From: Ichthyophthirius multifiliis
Lineage: Eukaryota > Ciliophora > Oligohymenophorea > Hymenostomatida
Reading direction: 5' to 3'
Length of the DNA: 64,000 nucleotides
Assembly (NCBI RefSeq): GCF_000220395.1
Contig: NW_004087491.1
Span: 2,006 to 66,005, forward strand
The notes under the pieces were generated by a model. The model ran no database searches, was not told where the DNA came from, and worked only from the letters and a program-made list of their open reading frames with translations. Shown here one piece after another: positions 13,995-29,024 of this stretch. Every line of letters begins with the position of its first letter. The first letter of the stretch is position 1. The position numbers were made by a program, and so were the translations under genes.

Positions 13995-14650
13995 ATTTAC
14001 CTTTCCAACAGATAAATTAAAATTTATTTAGAATTTTGAATTGAAAATGTATAGTATACTTATCTAATTCAGAATAAGGCGACAAAGGTGTAGGCCTTCC
14101 GCATAAAACAAACTATGATAGATTTTATTAACCTTAATATTATATAGAGACTAAAAATTATATACTATCCTTGAATTCATTAGTAGAAAAGTCTACGTTC
14201 ATAATCCAGGGCATTCTATGTATAAATCCTAGTGTAAAAAGTGAGTTTTGAGGGTTATTTACTATGTCAGGGAACCTGAAGATATTCTGTTCTTCGTTTT
14301 CAACAAAATTAAGGGCATTAAGAAGACATTTTTCAATTTTAGTTACATATTAAATCTTCTCGGTTTCTTGCCAACGAAATAGTTCTTAACTAATCCAATC
14401 ATATTTTTAAGATAAATAATTAAATCCTTCTTCTGTTTATAATAAGGTTATTAAAAAAGGGTCGCTTTCATCACATAAGTCTTATAAATTAGGATTCTTA
14501 GAAAAAAATATTTCCATATACTTCTTTTCTTAAACTACTTCTTTTATTACATTTAAAGCTTTCTAACGAATTTCGATCTAATCAGAATTATTTAATTTAT
14601 TCACTAACATATCAATTCCCCATTCGAAAAAATCTAAAAAGTATAAATAA

Positions 14651-14701
<51 letters not shown>

Positions 14702-15089
14702 TAATTTATGCATATATATGTATATATATTTATTTTTATATATATAATTTATTAATTATTTACCTATAAATTCACATCTATTTAATAATCTTAATAATTC
14801 CAAAGCCGAGTTTTATAAAAAAAAGACCCTTTTTCTAAACAATATTATAAAAATTCAATTGATTTTTTCTATTTGCCATAATCCAAACAATAAATTAGAA
14901 GTATTAAAATATGATCTCTTTTCCCTTTTATATCTACATATTAATTTAAAGTTTCCCATATTTTAGCTTCTTTTAAAAGAATTAAACCACTTCCACTCTA
15001 AGAAAAAAGCCCAATCCAAGAAATATATTCCCTAATCATTTTTTCATTAAATTCAGAAGGTTTTAATAAAAAGGAAGCTCTAAAAAATT

Positions 15090-15142
<53 letters not shown>

Positions 15143-17028
15143 ATATTAATTTATTACGGATGATTCATTTCTTAATTTACCTCACTTACTAATAAATGAA
15201 AAAGCTCACTTATAAAGCTTCTATTAATATTAATCATATCATTAGGTGGTGTATTTAATATTTAAGTACCTTCTTAGAATTTTAAAAGATTTTAAATTAA
15301 CAAATAGCCAACTTTTGCCTATATAAAATTTGAGTCTCTCCATTCTAAAGATATAAACTACTACTAATGAGGGTGAAAATAGACCAGAAGTTTCCTTACA
15401 AACCTATTTTTAAGTTCATTCCATTTATTTTATATATAAGTCTGTACAATTTCCAATATAGAATTCCAATTCCATCTTGCATACTCCCTCTATATATTGG
15501 TATCTTACAAAAGCCTTTCGAAATTTTAATCGTCTAGTACACTTTCATTCTAGACTTTTATTTTTTAAATAATTTATTTATTAATTCTATGCGAAGGCAG
15601 TCCCAACTATGTAAAAAGGTAAAAATTCTCACAAGAATACACGAATTTAGAGTGAAAGTTTTTCCTATATTTCACATTTTACTCAAAAACGTAATTTCCC
15701 ATTATAGAGACTATATTACTAGACCAAGCCTTCAAATCACTTAAACTCTCATTGCATTAATTGGCTGCCTAAATCAAAAAATCAGTGTATTTTTGGCAAT
15801 TAGGGATTAAATTAAACATTAATTAAGTCAATTATTTTAGTTATTCTTAAGCTCTAATTGATTTTTTCTCATCTTCTAGTCCACTTAATTCTACTAACAC
15901 TGTAAAAAGATCACAGTCTAGTAAAAATTGTATTAAAATCATCAAATAATAGTTCAGAAAATTCTACACTGTAATCTTCTTTTATATACTCTCTTTAACC
16001 CCTAAGGCTAATAACTCCCCTATAATATCATATATGGCGTTCCTTATTTTATCATGTATAGGCTATCTTAGAGTCTAAACTAAAGATCTCATCGCGATTC
16101 TCTAGTTTCCGAGATAAATGAGCCCTTTCCATGTTTTTAGCATTGTAATCAGTGCTTTTTTCGCCAGGTTGAGTGTTTTTTCGAACTGCTCCATCTCCCT
16201 TCTATTGTCCTCCTAAGACTAGGTTTTGGGAGCACTCTTTGAGGGTGCATCTATATCTGTAAAGACTCCGAAAAGCTTAGGGAAATCCAAATAAACCTTA
16301 ACTAAATTCCTATAATCAGGCTCATTTAGTAAATAAAGTAAAGTATGAATAATGGGATCGGATAATTCTTATAAAGAATGGTCAATTACACACTCTATGA
16401 GTAATTTAATACCTCCAGACCAGGCACATAATTGAGGGTTTCCAACAGCCAGTTTTCTTATAATTTCAATTGCAGCTTATTTGATCTATTCGTCAGCATT
16501 TTCGGAAAAGGCCACAAGGGAATTTGCGAGTAATTTCGGGAAGGTTTTTGGCGTAATTTCGATCCATTTTTTTATGAATTTTAAAGACTAATCTATCTCC
16601 TAATATGCACTACTAGATGACGTATTTTAACGATTTTCTTGCGAATTCTTAGTTTCTCTTTCCAATGAACGTGCTATGAATATTGGAATTGAATATTAAA
16701 TATATTATAATGATATTTTCTCAGATTCTAAGATTAAACGAAAAAATTTTATTGCGTTTGACCTTAATATGGGGTGAGGTTCGGTTAAAAAAACTCGTAT
16801 TACATTTATTATAGAACCTTCATCATTATAGAACTTCTTTATTTGTGGAGATTTCATGTCTTAGAGTTTTTTGGTCTTGTTTACAAGTTATTAAAGGATT
16901 TAAAATTTATTATCTTGGTATTATTGGTTGTTTTCACGAGATTGATTACGGGCAAAAAAACGAATTAATTTTAATGCATATTAAACTATTTCTATATCTG
17001 AATTATGGCCATCATAGAAATTATCCAT
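12813..17028 (-). CDS. RICTOR: RICTOR, scaffold of TOR complex 2
   Basis: RICTOR (Pianissimo/Ste16/AVO3 family) is the defining subunit of TORC2, which controls AGC kinases, polarity and membrane homeostasis. ATG at 17028 starts MDNFYDGHNSDIEIVQYALK, and the stop is TGA 12815-12813. Introns are 15080-15157, 14634-14763, about 13930-14000 and 13229-13345. Family landmarks are the N-terminal ARM repeats with LKTWKGLIYLGNQRIAMRS, then RKLLVYFHPHQQQFISLEW, REYISWIGLFPQSGSGL, TEEGFNYLSQKYDWISQEL, HFFGELVKTTLGKKIL, and the classical LWAIGNIGYS plus LRGTCLYILNMLANTELGR near the C-terminus. Two single-base breaks are needed: a missing base in the A8 run at 14817-14824, and a phase mismatch across the third intron (13921-14010). 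The product is about 1270 residues. Identity is firm. Confidence 0.88.
13251..13307. repeat. (TA)n inside the last RICTOR intron
   Basis: A TA run of about 57 bp, followed by three TATATATTTA units, fills most of the intron at 13229-13345. It shows how introns here expand by dinucleotide slippage. Confidence 0.9.
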
Positions 17029-17329
17029 TTATTTATAATAATTATTAATATGTATTTATAATAAATCTGTTTTATTTTTCTTATAAAAATTGATATTTTA
17101 TATAGATTATAAATATTTACATAATAGAAATATATATTATTAGAATTTTTATATATATTTTATCTTTATTATATAAATATTATTTTTATAATTGTTTTTT
17201 TTATATATATATATTTTTAATATATATTTATATGTATTTTAATACATATTATTTATCATTTATAATATTAATTTTATATTTATAAAAGATTTATTTTTAT
17301 ATTATATTATAATATATTTATATAAAATT
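17029..17329. other. Divergent promoter spacer RICTOR / VPS52
   Basis: Three hundred bases of A/T-rich DNA separate the two start codons, which point away from each other, so both promoters must lie here. I see no distinct motif beyond TA runs. Confidence 0.5.
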
Positions 17330-17430
17330 ATGGAATCAATTTATAATTAATTATAAATATCTGAACAAACTATAGTATATATAGAATAAAACAAAAATAT
17401 AAACCTTCCATAAATATATGAAAAAGTAAT

Positions 17431-17470
<40 letters not shown>

Positions 17471-19534
17471 TATAAATATATATATTAAAAAATTCATTTA
17501 AATATAATCAATATATTTATTTATATATATTTTATATTTATAGGCTTTTTAAGAATTAAAAAATAAAGAATGGTAAATATCCGAAAATTATGAATATTTA
17601 GACGGAGAGACTTAAATTTTAGAAAATGAACTACAAAAATCATATACTATAATTTAATAATTAGAAGATTTATTTATTTAATTTAGCACTGATTTAAACT
17701 AATTAGAAAAAGATATGTCTTTATTATAAGAAAAGTCTATTAAAACTATTTAAAATTTGAAGAACACTTAAAAAATATAAGAAATTTTATAAAATTTAAT
17801 ATCTTCAACAAATATTGATGCTAAGTTTATTATAAATTTAAATAACCAGCCAATAAATTAAAATTATATATAAAATATTATTTCTTTATAAAATAAATTT
17901 TAATTTTTAAATACATTTAATACTTCATAAATTAATACTTTAAATAACTTGTGTAAAATATATATTATTTTAAATATATATATATATAAATATTTATATA
18001 TATTTATAAATATATAATTATATATATTTATTTATTTACTTATTTACATAATTATATTTTTATTTTCTTTAGAACCTGAAATATAAAAACTTATATAAAA
18101 GGCTTGTTTAAGAATTAAAGAATTTTTAATTGACAAAATTAATTATTTATAATAAATTATTCAATAGAAAAAAACACAATTTAAAAGCGTCAAATATTTA
18201 TTGATTTTAGTATATTCCTTTAGTTTTTGAAATAATAAAACCTTTAAATATACACTGAATTATTAAATTATTACTCCGAAAACATTTAATATTCCTATTT
18301 TTAATATTTTAAAGCTTATATAAATGAAAATATTAAAAAATTACATATTTTATATACCTAAAATGACTTAATAGTATCACATAATTCACGTTCATATATA
18401 AATACAAATGAAATAATTAACTTAGATACAGGATAAAATCGATCTATATTTGATTTAATGAAAAGAGACTTAATTTTAGATGAAAATCAATATAAAAAAA
18501 CCTATAAAAATTAACAAAAGTTGACTATAGAGCAGTTTTTTAAAAAAACTAACAAACAATTATTTTAAAAGCTATTTTTAGAAAACGAATTTTTGCGAGT
18601 TTTTTTTCATTTAAAAAATGATGAAATTTTCGGTATTTTTTAAAATTTCTTTTTTAATATTTTCGGAATTTTTCTTGAAACTTTTAAATTTTTGTTACAA
18701 AATAATTTCGATTTTTACGGAATGTTACTTATTATACTTATAAATTAATAAAATCAATAAAAATATTATAATTAATGGACTAATTAATACTTTAATAATA
18801 TAAATATGACTTTCTGGCCTATATTTGAGCAATTATTTGAAATCTAATTAGCTAGTTTTGATAATAAATTACAAAAAAATGCCAATTTTAACTTTTTTTC
18901 ATATAGATTTGCTGATTTTATGCTTTCTTTATACATATTATATGGTAAATTCGGTGAAAATAAGATGCTTTTGGTAAGAATGTAATAGTTGAGTGAAAAA
19001 TATATGAGGTTTTTGAGAAAAAACGAAGAAGATAACTGCGCAAAAGGTCTTGAAAGTAAGATTTTTATGATTTAGAACCTATATATAATTTAGGAAGTAT
19101 TCGAAAACGAAGAATAGATAAAAATATGTCAAAAAGGAAAAGAATATATAAAAAAAATAGAAATCGAATTAAAAAATTAAATAGAAAATTACATAAAAAT
19201 ATATATGGAAGATTTATTTCCATTTTTTTTAATAAATAAAGATGAAATTTAATAAGATAAAAATAATAATAATCATTTATAAGAAACAAATAATAATATT
19301 TTAGAAAAAAATATAGATTTTTTGGAAAAAATACCCATTTTTAAAAAAGAAACTTAATAATTTTTTAATAGTTAAAATATTTTACTATAAAAATTATTTA
19401 AAGAATTTTCAAAAACATTTATTTCTTATTATACTAATTTTTATAATAATAATATAAACACTAATAATAATGCAAAAACACTTCCAAAAATACATGAATA
19501 AATGAAAAAAATAAATGAAATATTTTAAATATGA
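17330..19534 (+). CDS. VPS52: VPS52, subunit of GARP/EARP tethering complex
   Basis: VPS52 anchors the GARP and EARP complexes, which tether endosome-derived vesicles at the trans-Golgi and recycling endosomes. ATG at 17330 starts MESIYNQLQISEQTIVYIEQ, and the stop is TGA 19532-19534. Introns are 17426-17543 (118 bp) and 17953-18072 (120 bp). The N-terminal coiled coil (WQISENYEYLDGETQILENE) precedes the family core ACLRIKEFLIDKINYLQQII and FLQFLKQQNLQIYTELLNYY ... YFQYFKAYINENIKKLH. Between these two core blocks the frame shifts: adding one A to the A7 run 18168-18174 restores it, and the exon sum (1967+1) becomes divisible by three (655 residues). The C-terminus is helical and rich in Asn. 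Its 3' end faces the neighbouring minus-strand gene only 140 bp away. Confidence 0.82.
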
Positions 19535-19555
19535 ATATATATAATTTTTTTTTAC

Positions 19556-19613
<58 letters not shown>

Positions 19614-19674
19614 TAAAATATTAATATAAATATTAATATAAATATTTGTTATTTATTTTAATTAATATATATTT

Positions 19675-20402
19675 TCAAAATCTTTTAAAATCTTCATTAA
19701 ATTCAAAAGATGCTCTTTAATCCTATCCATTTATTAATTCTCTAAAACTAAAACCAAATATTTCATAAAAAATTCCTTATCTATCTTACCTTTTTTTACT
19801 ATTAAAAGAAGGTAAATTTTATACTTCCATATTGATTCTTTCTTTATCTTAACCTTAATATCTTAATTTTAATTTTTCTGTATACTTTTTAATAAGAAAA
19901 ATAAATATATATATATATTTATATATATAAATATATATATGTATATATTTATATATATATAAATATATATATTTATTTCTTCTATTGATATAGCATTTTT
20001 TTTTTTAATTATCTTTTTATTTTTAAAAATATTCTTTTTGGAATATATATAATATAATTTATATTATATTATTATTAAGTTTACTGTATGTTTAAGGATA
20101 TTTATTATAAAAATTTTTATTAATATTTACTTAATCATATATAGATTCACATTCGTTTGCACAATTATCTTTTTATTAATCCGTCAAATTAATACATTTT
20201 TGAAGGCAATTATTATATTCTAATTTTTTTTTATAATTAATTAAATTAGTAAAATAAAACCTTCATTTAATTAAAAATATATTCCCATTCTTTATTATTT
20301 TTCACTTGAAAAAACCTTTTATAAATAAGTTTTATTTATTTTCTTTAAATAAATAAATACTGTATATATTTCATTTCTTAAAATAACTTCTTTTTTTAGC
20401 AT
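19675..20402 (-). CDS. Small protein with twin CX3C motif (Tim10/DDP-like?)
   Basis: The secure parts are two blocks. The first (about 20115-20330) reads NNKEWEYIFNQMKVLFYQF and, after a change of frame at an A9 run near 20224-20232, LEYNNCLQKCINLTDQQKDN followed by CANEC. This gives a CX3C-X10-CX3C pattern. The second (19675-19890) reads YTEKLKLRYQGQDKERINME through RELINGQDQRASFEFNEDF to TGA 19677-19675. The twin CX3C motif with a following aromatic residue recalls the small Tim chaperones of the mitochondrial intermembrane space, but the spacing is shorter than usual (11-16). The exon joining between 19890 and 20115 and the start (possible ATG 20402-20400) are unresolved. Confidence 0.4.
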
Positions 20403-20517
20403 TTTTTAAAAATAATAAATTATTTTTTTATAATAATTAATTGAATTAATACATAAAAAGAAATATATATAAATACTTATAAATTATAATTTATATATAT
20501 AAATATATTTATATATT

Positions 20518-20539
<22 letters not shown>

Positions 20540-20554
<15 letters not shown>

Positions 20555-21660
20555 GTTTATATTATTTTTTTATTTTATATAAAATTTCTAATTTTTTTTT
20601 TATTCATATATATTATATAATTATCATTTAAATAATAAATATTATCTTTTTTGACTAAATCCTATATATTTAGAAAGTTCTAATATACATTTATATAATT
20701 TTAGAATATATCTTTCTTTTTTTTTACTTCAATTTATATTTATAAATTCCTTTATAATTATTAAATATCATAAAATAGCTTAATATTTCCTTTTCATTTG
20801 TTCTAGAATTAGTCTTTTATCATCATCAACTTTTAAAATTTATTATTTACTTGATAAAACATTAAAAATATCTTATAAATAATCTACAATACATTAATTC
20901 ATTATAAAATAAACTTAAATATATAATATATAGTATACTATAATCTATTAAATTATAACTTTCTTTCGATCTCTAATATCCATTTTTATAATAAACATTT
21001 ATTTTTATCTTTTAAACCCTCTATTTTTACCATTTAAATCTTATTTAGTCAATTATTTGGATATCAAATACCTAAAAAGCCTATTATACTATAATTTAAT
21101 TCTAAAAATGATAATAATGCTCATATAATTAGCATTAAAAGTGGTAAAATAGCCTTTAATTAATTGAATATTTTATTCTTTAAAGGACTTACATAACTCG
21201 ATATTACTTATAGTAGTCTAAAAATCGTTTTTTTCTCAAAAAGAATGTATTTTTTCTTACAATTAATCTATATTTAAGTTTTATCTAATATATACATATA
21301 TATATGTCTTATATTATTCTTTTTTTCGAGTTTTTTTTTTAAAATTTTTTTTCTTAAAAAAATTCAAGCCTTTTTTTTCTTAAATAAAAAACAGTTTAAA
21401 ATCTTGCTTTTTTAAGTCTTAAATTTTCTTTATTTTTTTGTTTGGTAATCGAATTCTTAAATACATATATAAATTAAGGATTAAACAAACAATTTTAGAC
21501 TAATTTACCTCCTTTTTAATCTAAAATTAGTCTAATATAAACTCTTTCAGAAAATCAAATAAACTCTCTTACCTTCTATTTATCTAAAGTACTTATTTAA
21601 GCATATTTATTCATCAACTAAAGCTAAAAATGCAATTTAAATCCCTCATATATTACAATA
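20540..21660 (-). pseudogene. Unresolved coding region with five in-frame TGA codons
   Basis: Part of one minus-strand frame reads as an ordinary protein but contains TGA at 21121-21123, 21064-21066, 21049-21051, 20899-20901 and 20794-20796. It begins upstream with SSYVSPLKNKIFNQL, continues with a hydrophobic block (KAILPLLMLII, ALLSFLELNYSIIGFLGI, YPNN), then MVKIEGLKDKNKCLLQKWIL and a long hydrophilic helix (LFYDIQQLQRNLQIQIEVKK, YINVYQNFLNIQDLVKK). A competing frame at 20775-20960 (NQCIVDYLQDIFNVLSSKQQ, LKVDDDKRLILEQMKRKYQ) is also convincing. Upstream exons at about 21290-21660 with GTAAGA-type donors are likely. I could not build a clean model, so this is either a decaying gene, a recoded gene or several small exons. 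Confidence 0.35.
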
Positions 21661-21699
21661 AATATTCCCAAAAGGTATTTTTGTTTGAAATAATTATTC

Positions 21700-22255
21700 T
21701 TTTTATCAATAAATGAAGTAAAAATAGATTTTTTATATATATAATTAATAAATTGATATTACCCAAAAATAACTTATAATTATTTTAAATTTCGATAATA
21801 TAAAATTTACAAATAAGTGTTTCTTTTTTTTTCAAAAAAAAAACAATGAAAAAGTGTATTTTGTTCACATATAAAAAAAATAAATTTATTAAATAAAAAA
21901 AAAAATTATAGAAATAATTATAAGATTTATATATATAAATAATTAATATTATTAGTAAGATTTTATTAAATACTAATATTATTATATATATTTAAACTTA
22001 AATTATGTTTTTCTTTAATATATTTTATTTTTTCTATATATTAAGTACTGTTTATAATCTTTTTTATATAAAAAAATGACTTGTTTATTATATTTTATAC
22101 CATTTTTTTTTTTTTAATTGTTTAAAATTAGTCTATTAGTTTTAATTTTTTTTTAAAAAAAAAAAAAAAAAAACTTGATTATTTCCAGTAAAAACGTAAA
22201 TTTAAAAATTATACTTAAATTTTTTTTTTTGGTTTTTTTAATTTAAAAAAATAAA
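21700..22255. other. Spacer upstream of the 22256 gene
   Basis: A/T-rich sequence with long homopolymers (T12 near 22108, A18 near 22156-22173, T11 near 22220). No coding frame with the composition of a real gene is seen. Confidence 0.5.
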
Positions 22256-22943
22256 ATGAATAAAAATTAATTTATTCCATATTTTATATAAAAAAGTTAT
22301 TCACTAAATGACCTTTTTAATTAAAAAATGCTCCAAAAAACACCTCCAAAATAACTCCCTCCAGGTATATATCCACCCAAATTTAGACACAGAACTATAA
22401 GTAATCGATTTTCATTTGAAAAAGGTTAAAGATCATCATCTAAATATGAAATATTTCGCGAAAAAATGCGAAATGGGTAAAATATTGAATAAATAAAATC
22501 TTACTTTAATGAAAATACTAACAAATCTTAACAATTTATTAAAAAAATATAGTTTTAAGTTTAATAAAAAAATTCAATTTAATAGATTTATAATAATATA
22601 TATTTCTTTTTTGATTAAATAAAAAAAAAAAAAGGATAGATTTGAATATTTTTCTAATGAAAATTACATTATAGGTAAATAATAAAGAATTATATAGAAA
22701 AAACTACAAAATAATATAAAATACGAGTAAATAATTAAATAAATAAATGAATAAAAAACGAAGAAATAAGATTAAAATATAAATATATAAAAATTCGTTG
22801 AAAACATAAATATATAAAATTTACGTAATAAATATAAACATAAAATTTAAGAATACGAAATAGAATAAAAAAATGAAAAAAAAAGATATATAGAAAGAAT
22901 AATTCAAATACACAAATAAAAGAAATATGAAAAAAAAAAATGA
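22256..22943 (+). CDS. Small basic protein, unknown function
   Basis: ATG at 22256 starts MNKNQFIPYFIQKSYSLNDL, and the stop is TGA 22941-22943. An intron at 22559-22634 (76 bp; donor GTTTAA, acceptor A-run plus AG) gives a clean 203-residue frame. The N-terminal half is Pro/Arg/Ser-rich (LQKTPPKQLPPGIYPPKF, RHRTISNRFSFEKGQRSSSK) and could be a disordered regulatory tail. The C-terminal half is a Lys/Gln/Ile coiled coil ending in poly-Lys. There is no signal peptide. I do not recognise a family. Confidence 0.65.
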
Positions 22944-23009
22944 AAAATAATATATATATATATTTATATTAATATATATATGTATAGTAATAGTTTTATG
23001 AATATAACT

Positions 23010-23154
23010 TCAAACATACCCATTTATCAATTTATCTTATAGTAATTCTTATATATTAATACTTTCTTCTTTCTTATTAATTTTTAGCGAATATTTTTTA
23101 TAAAAAAATTACTAACTTTTTGGAAAAAAAAATCATGGTAGATAATATCAATCT

Positions 23155-23209
<55 letters not shown>

Positions 23210-24591
23210 AACATATACATTAACTATAGCTTGTTTAGTTTATATTTCATCTTATTTACAAAAAGGCGTATAACCAGCTATTAATTGAAAACAAATCACT
23301 CCTAAAGCCCATATATTAATATCTTAATTATATATTTAATTACTAATCATTTTAGGACATAAATAATCAAAAGTTCCACAAAATGATTTCCTTTTATTAA
23401 ATTCTTTAGTTTCTATAAACGTAGCACACATAAAATCACAAACATTAACTTTTCCCTAAATAGACATAAATATACATACATATATATATAAACATACATC
23501 TGATATAAGAATATTTTATAGTTTAAAATCCCTATGTATTATTTTTTAGGATTGTATATGATATAAAGCTTTTGATATTTATTTATTATTTTAGCGGTTT
23601 CTTCTTCTGTAATTTTTTGATATATATCAAGCATTTCCTCACAATTACCATCAGAAGCATATTCCATCAGAATATAATAATTTAATTTATCTTCAAAATA
23701 TACAATACATTAAAAATATTTTCATGAAAGCAATAATTTTAGTGAATATTAAGTTCATTTTATAACTATTCTTCCATATTATTTTATTTTACAGTTTATT
23801 TGAGTATAATTTTTATGGCATATATACCTTTAGATATAAGATCACTTATTAAAATAAAAAATATACATATATATATATAGAAATATATATTAATTAAATA
23901 ATATATAAATATAAATTTAAATATATATATATATATTTAAATATATATATAATACCTAACCATATATACTTTTCCAAAAACACCTTTTCCAATTATTTTT
24001 ATGAATTCAAAATCATCTTTTTTTAATTTTTTTAGCTTTATTCATTTATAACTATATTTAATAATAATTCTGGTGTATTTATTCTTAAAAAAAAAGCTTA
24101 AAATCTCTAATTATATTATATTAATGAAATAAATTGTAGTTATTAGAGTTTATACATTAAGTATTATCCAAAGATCTATGTAAATAAGCTTTTTCCTTTG
24201 TATTTTTTCCACATTTGTTCTTTTATTTATACATAAATACATATTATTGATAATTATTCGATGTTTTATTTTATTCTTAATCCCTATTTATATCGATTTC
24301 TTATAAAGGGGTTTATGATTGTATTTTATTTTCGAATTTTTATTTATAAAAATAGTTTTTTTCTTCAATTTATGAATTTAGCATTTAACTAATAGACATT
24401 TATTATAATTCCTCATCTAAAAATACTTTTTGGGCCACTATTAATTATTTGGGAGGACAATTTTCGTATTAAAAAACCTCTTTCGGTTTACTTTTACTTT
24501 AAAGAAACTACCTAAATCTATCCGATTACTAACAATTGTATGAATTATTATTAATTGATTATATATAAATAGGTTTTTTATTGAAATTCAT
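23010..24591 (-). pseudogene. Degenerate Aurora-like protein kinase
   Basis: ATG at 24591-24589 starts MNFNKKPIYIQSINNNSYNC, and the stop is TGA 23012-23010. After a disordered N-terminus comes a kinase domain: glycine loop IGKGVFGKVY, YAIK lysine, HENIF, YILMEYASDG, catalytic loop IIHRDFKLQNILIS, then VCDFMCATFIETKEF and KSFCGTFDYLCPKMI, WALGVICFQLIAGYTPF. The CGTxDYL region is most like Aurora kinases. DFG has become DFM (23429-23437) and APE has become CPK, so magnesium binding and the activation segment anchor are affected although HRD is intact. Introns are 23845-23955, 23456-23497 (42 bp) and 23153-23218. At least four single-base frame breaks (A/T runs near 24100 and 24030, and others near 23690 and 23590) are needed to read it. 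I infer a pseudogene; a pseudokinase in a poor assembly is the alternative. Confidence 0.6.
23159..23206. repeat. (TA)n in the last intron of the kinase gene
   Basis: A TA run of about 48 bp occupies nearly the whole 66-bp intron 23153-23218. Confidence 0.9.
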
Positions 24592-24670
24592 ATTATATAT
24601 ATATATAATCTGTTATATTATTATATATATATTATTTAATATTATAAATGTATTTATATATTTATTATTT

Positions 24671-25030
24671 TCATATAATAATATTCTTTAATATAAAAAA
24701 CAAAAATATATTAAATTGCAAAATAAAAATCTTATTAGAATAGCAATAATTATAACATTATAATAATTCTAAATATAATTTGTTTGTGTCATTTTATTGA
24801 CATTTTTATAAACATTCACTTATACTTTCATAAATAGTTAATGAAGTACATATTAAATCTGATCTTATGCAATTTTCTTGTTATTTTAATATGTTCATAC
24901 ATTTTACATTGTCTAATACGCAATTTTCTTCTATTTAATTACATTTTTTAGCTTTACAATTTTTAAATTCATTTATTGTAGTATTTAAAGAGTAATTAAT
25001 AAATAAAATTAAAATTATAATATATTTCAT
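24671..25030 (-). CDS. Secreted Cys-rich protein
   Basis: A single-exon frame of 120 codons: ATG 25030-25028 and stop TGA 24673-24671. It starts with a clear signal peptide (MKYIIILILFINYSLNTTIN) and contains eleven cysteines in the mature part: NCKAKKCN, ENCVL, VKCMN, NCIRSD, ICTSL, ECLQKCQQ and QCYNYCYS. The last four form CX3C-X14-CX3C. The C-terminal 18 residues are hydrophobic (IFILQFNIFLFFILKNIII), which could be a membrane anchor or a lipid-anchor signal. Such proteins are common in ciliate surfaces and secretory granules. No named family is recognised. The TATA-rich spacer to the next gene (25031-25705) would hold its promoter. Confidence 0.7.
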
Positions 25031-25705
25031 TTTTATTATTAAAGTATATTTTTTTTTTTTTTTAATAAACAAAAAAAATAAACAATATAATAAAAAAATA
25101 GACTATTGAATTATAAATAAAAAAAAAGAATTATGTATTTTTAATATAAATTTTAAATATAGATTAAAAATAAAAAAAATTAAATTATTTATATATAGTT
25201 AGTATTTATTTGATTTATAAATATCGATATATATATATTATTTAAATAAAAAAAAAAATAAGATAATATTTTAATTAATATTTAAATATATAAAATTTAT
25301 AATTAAAAAAAATATTAATAATTTTTAATAAATTTCATAAAAAAAATATTTCTTAATAGATTTTAAAAAAATAATTTATATAAATATAAATTAATATTTA
25401 TAATAAAAACTCTGATATAATAAATAAATATTAATTAAATTACGTGTTTAAAAAATTATATGTAACACACAAAAAAAAAAATTAAAAAAAATAAAAAATA
25501 TAACAAATAAAAAGATATTTTTGTAAGTATATAATATAAATATATATATATAAAATAATTTATAAATATATATATAAATTTATGTATATAAATATATATA
25601 TTATATATATATTCTTATATTTATTTATATATATATATTTATTTTTATAAACAATAAATTATTTAACTAAAAATAAAATTCCTTTTTAATACATTATTTT
25701 AATAT
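25031..25705. other. Divergent A+T spacer
   Basis: About 675 bp of A/T-rich DNA lie between the start codons of the secreted protein (minus) and HisRS (plus). TA runs are frequent near 25545-25640. No gene is visible. Confidence 0.6.
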
Positions 25706-28876
<3,171 letters not shown>

Positions 28877-28960
28877 CTTTTTTTTATAATTATATATAAT
28901 AAAAATAAATGTGTGTGAGTGATTATAATTAGAAATATAATACAAAAATAAAGATATATG

Positions 28961-29005
<45 letters not shown>

Positions 29006-29024
29006 TTATATTTATATATGTTTT

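Noticed and set aside
16845-17048. Plus-strand open frame
   Set aside because: It overlaps the first exon of RICTOR on the other strand, which carries the recognisable family sequence.
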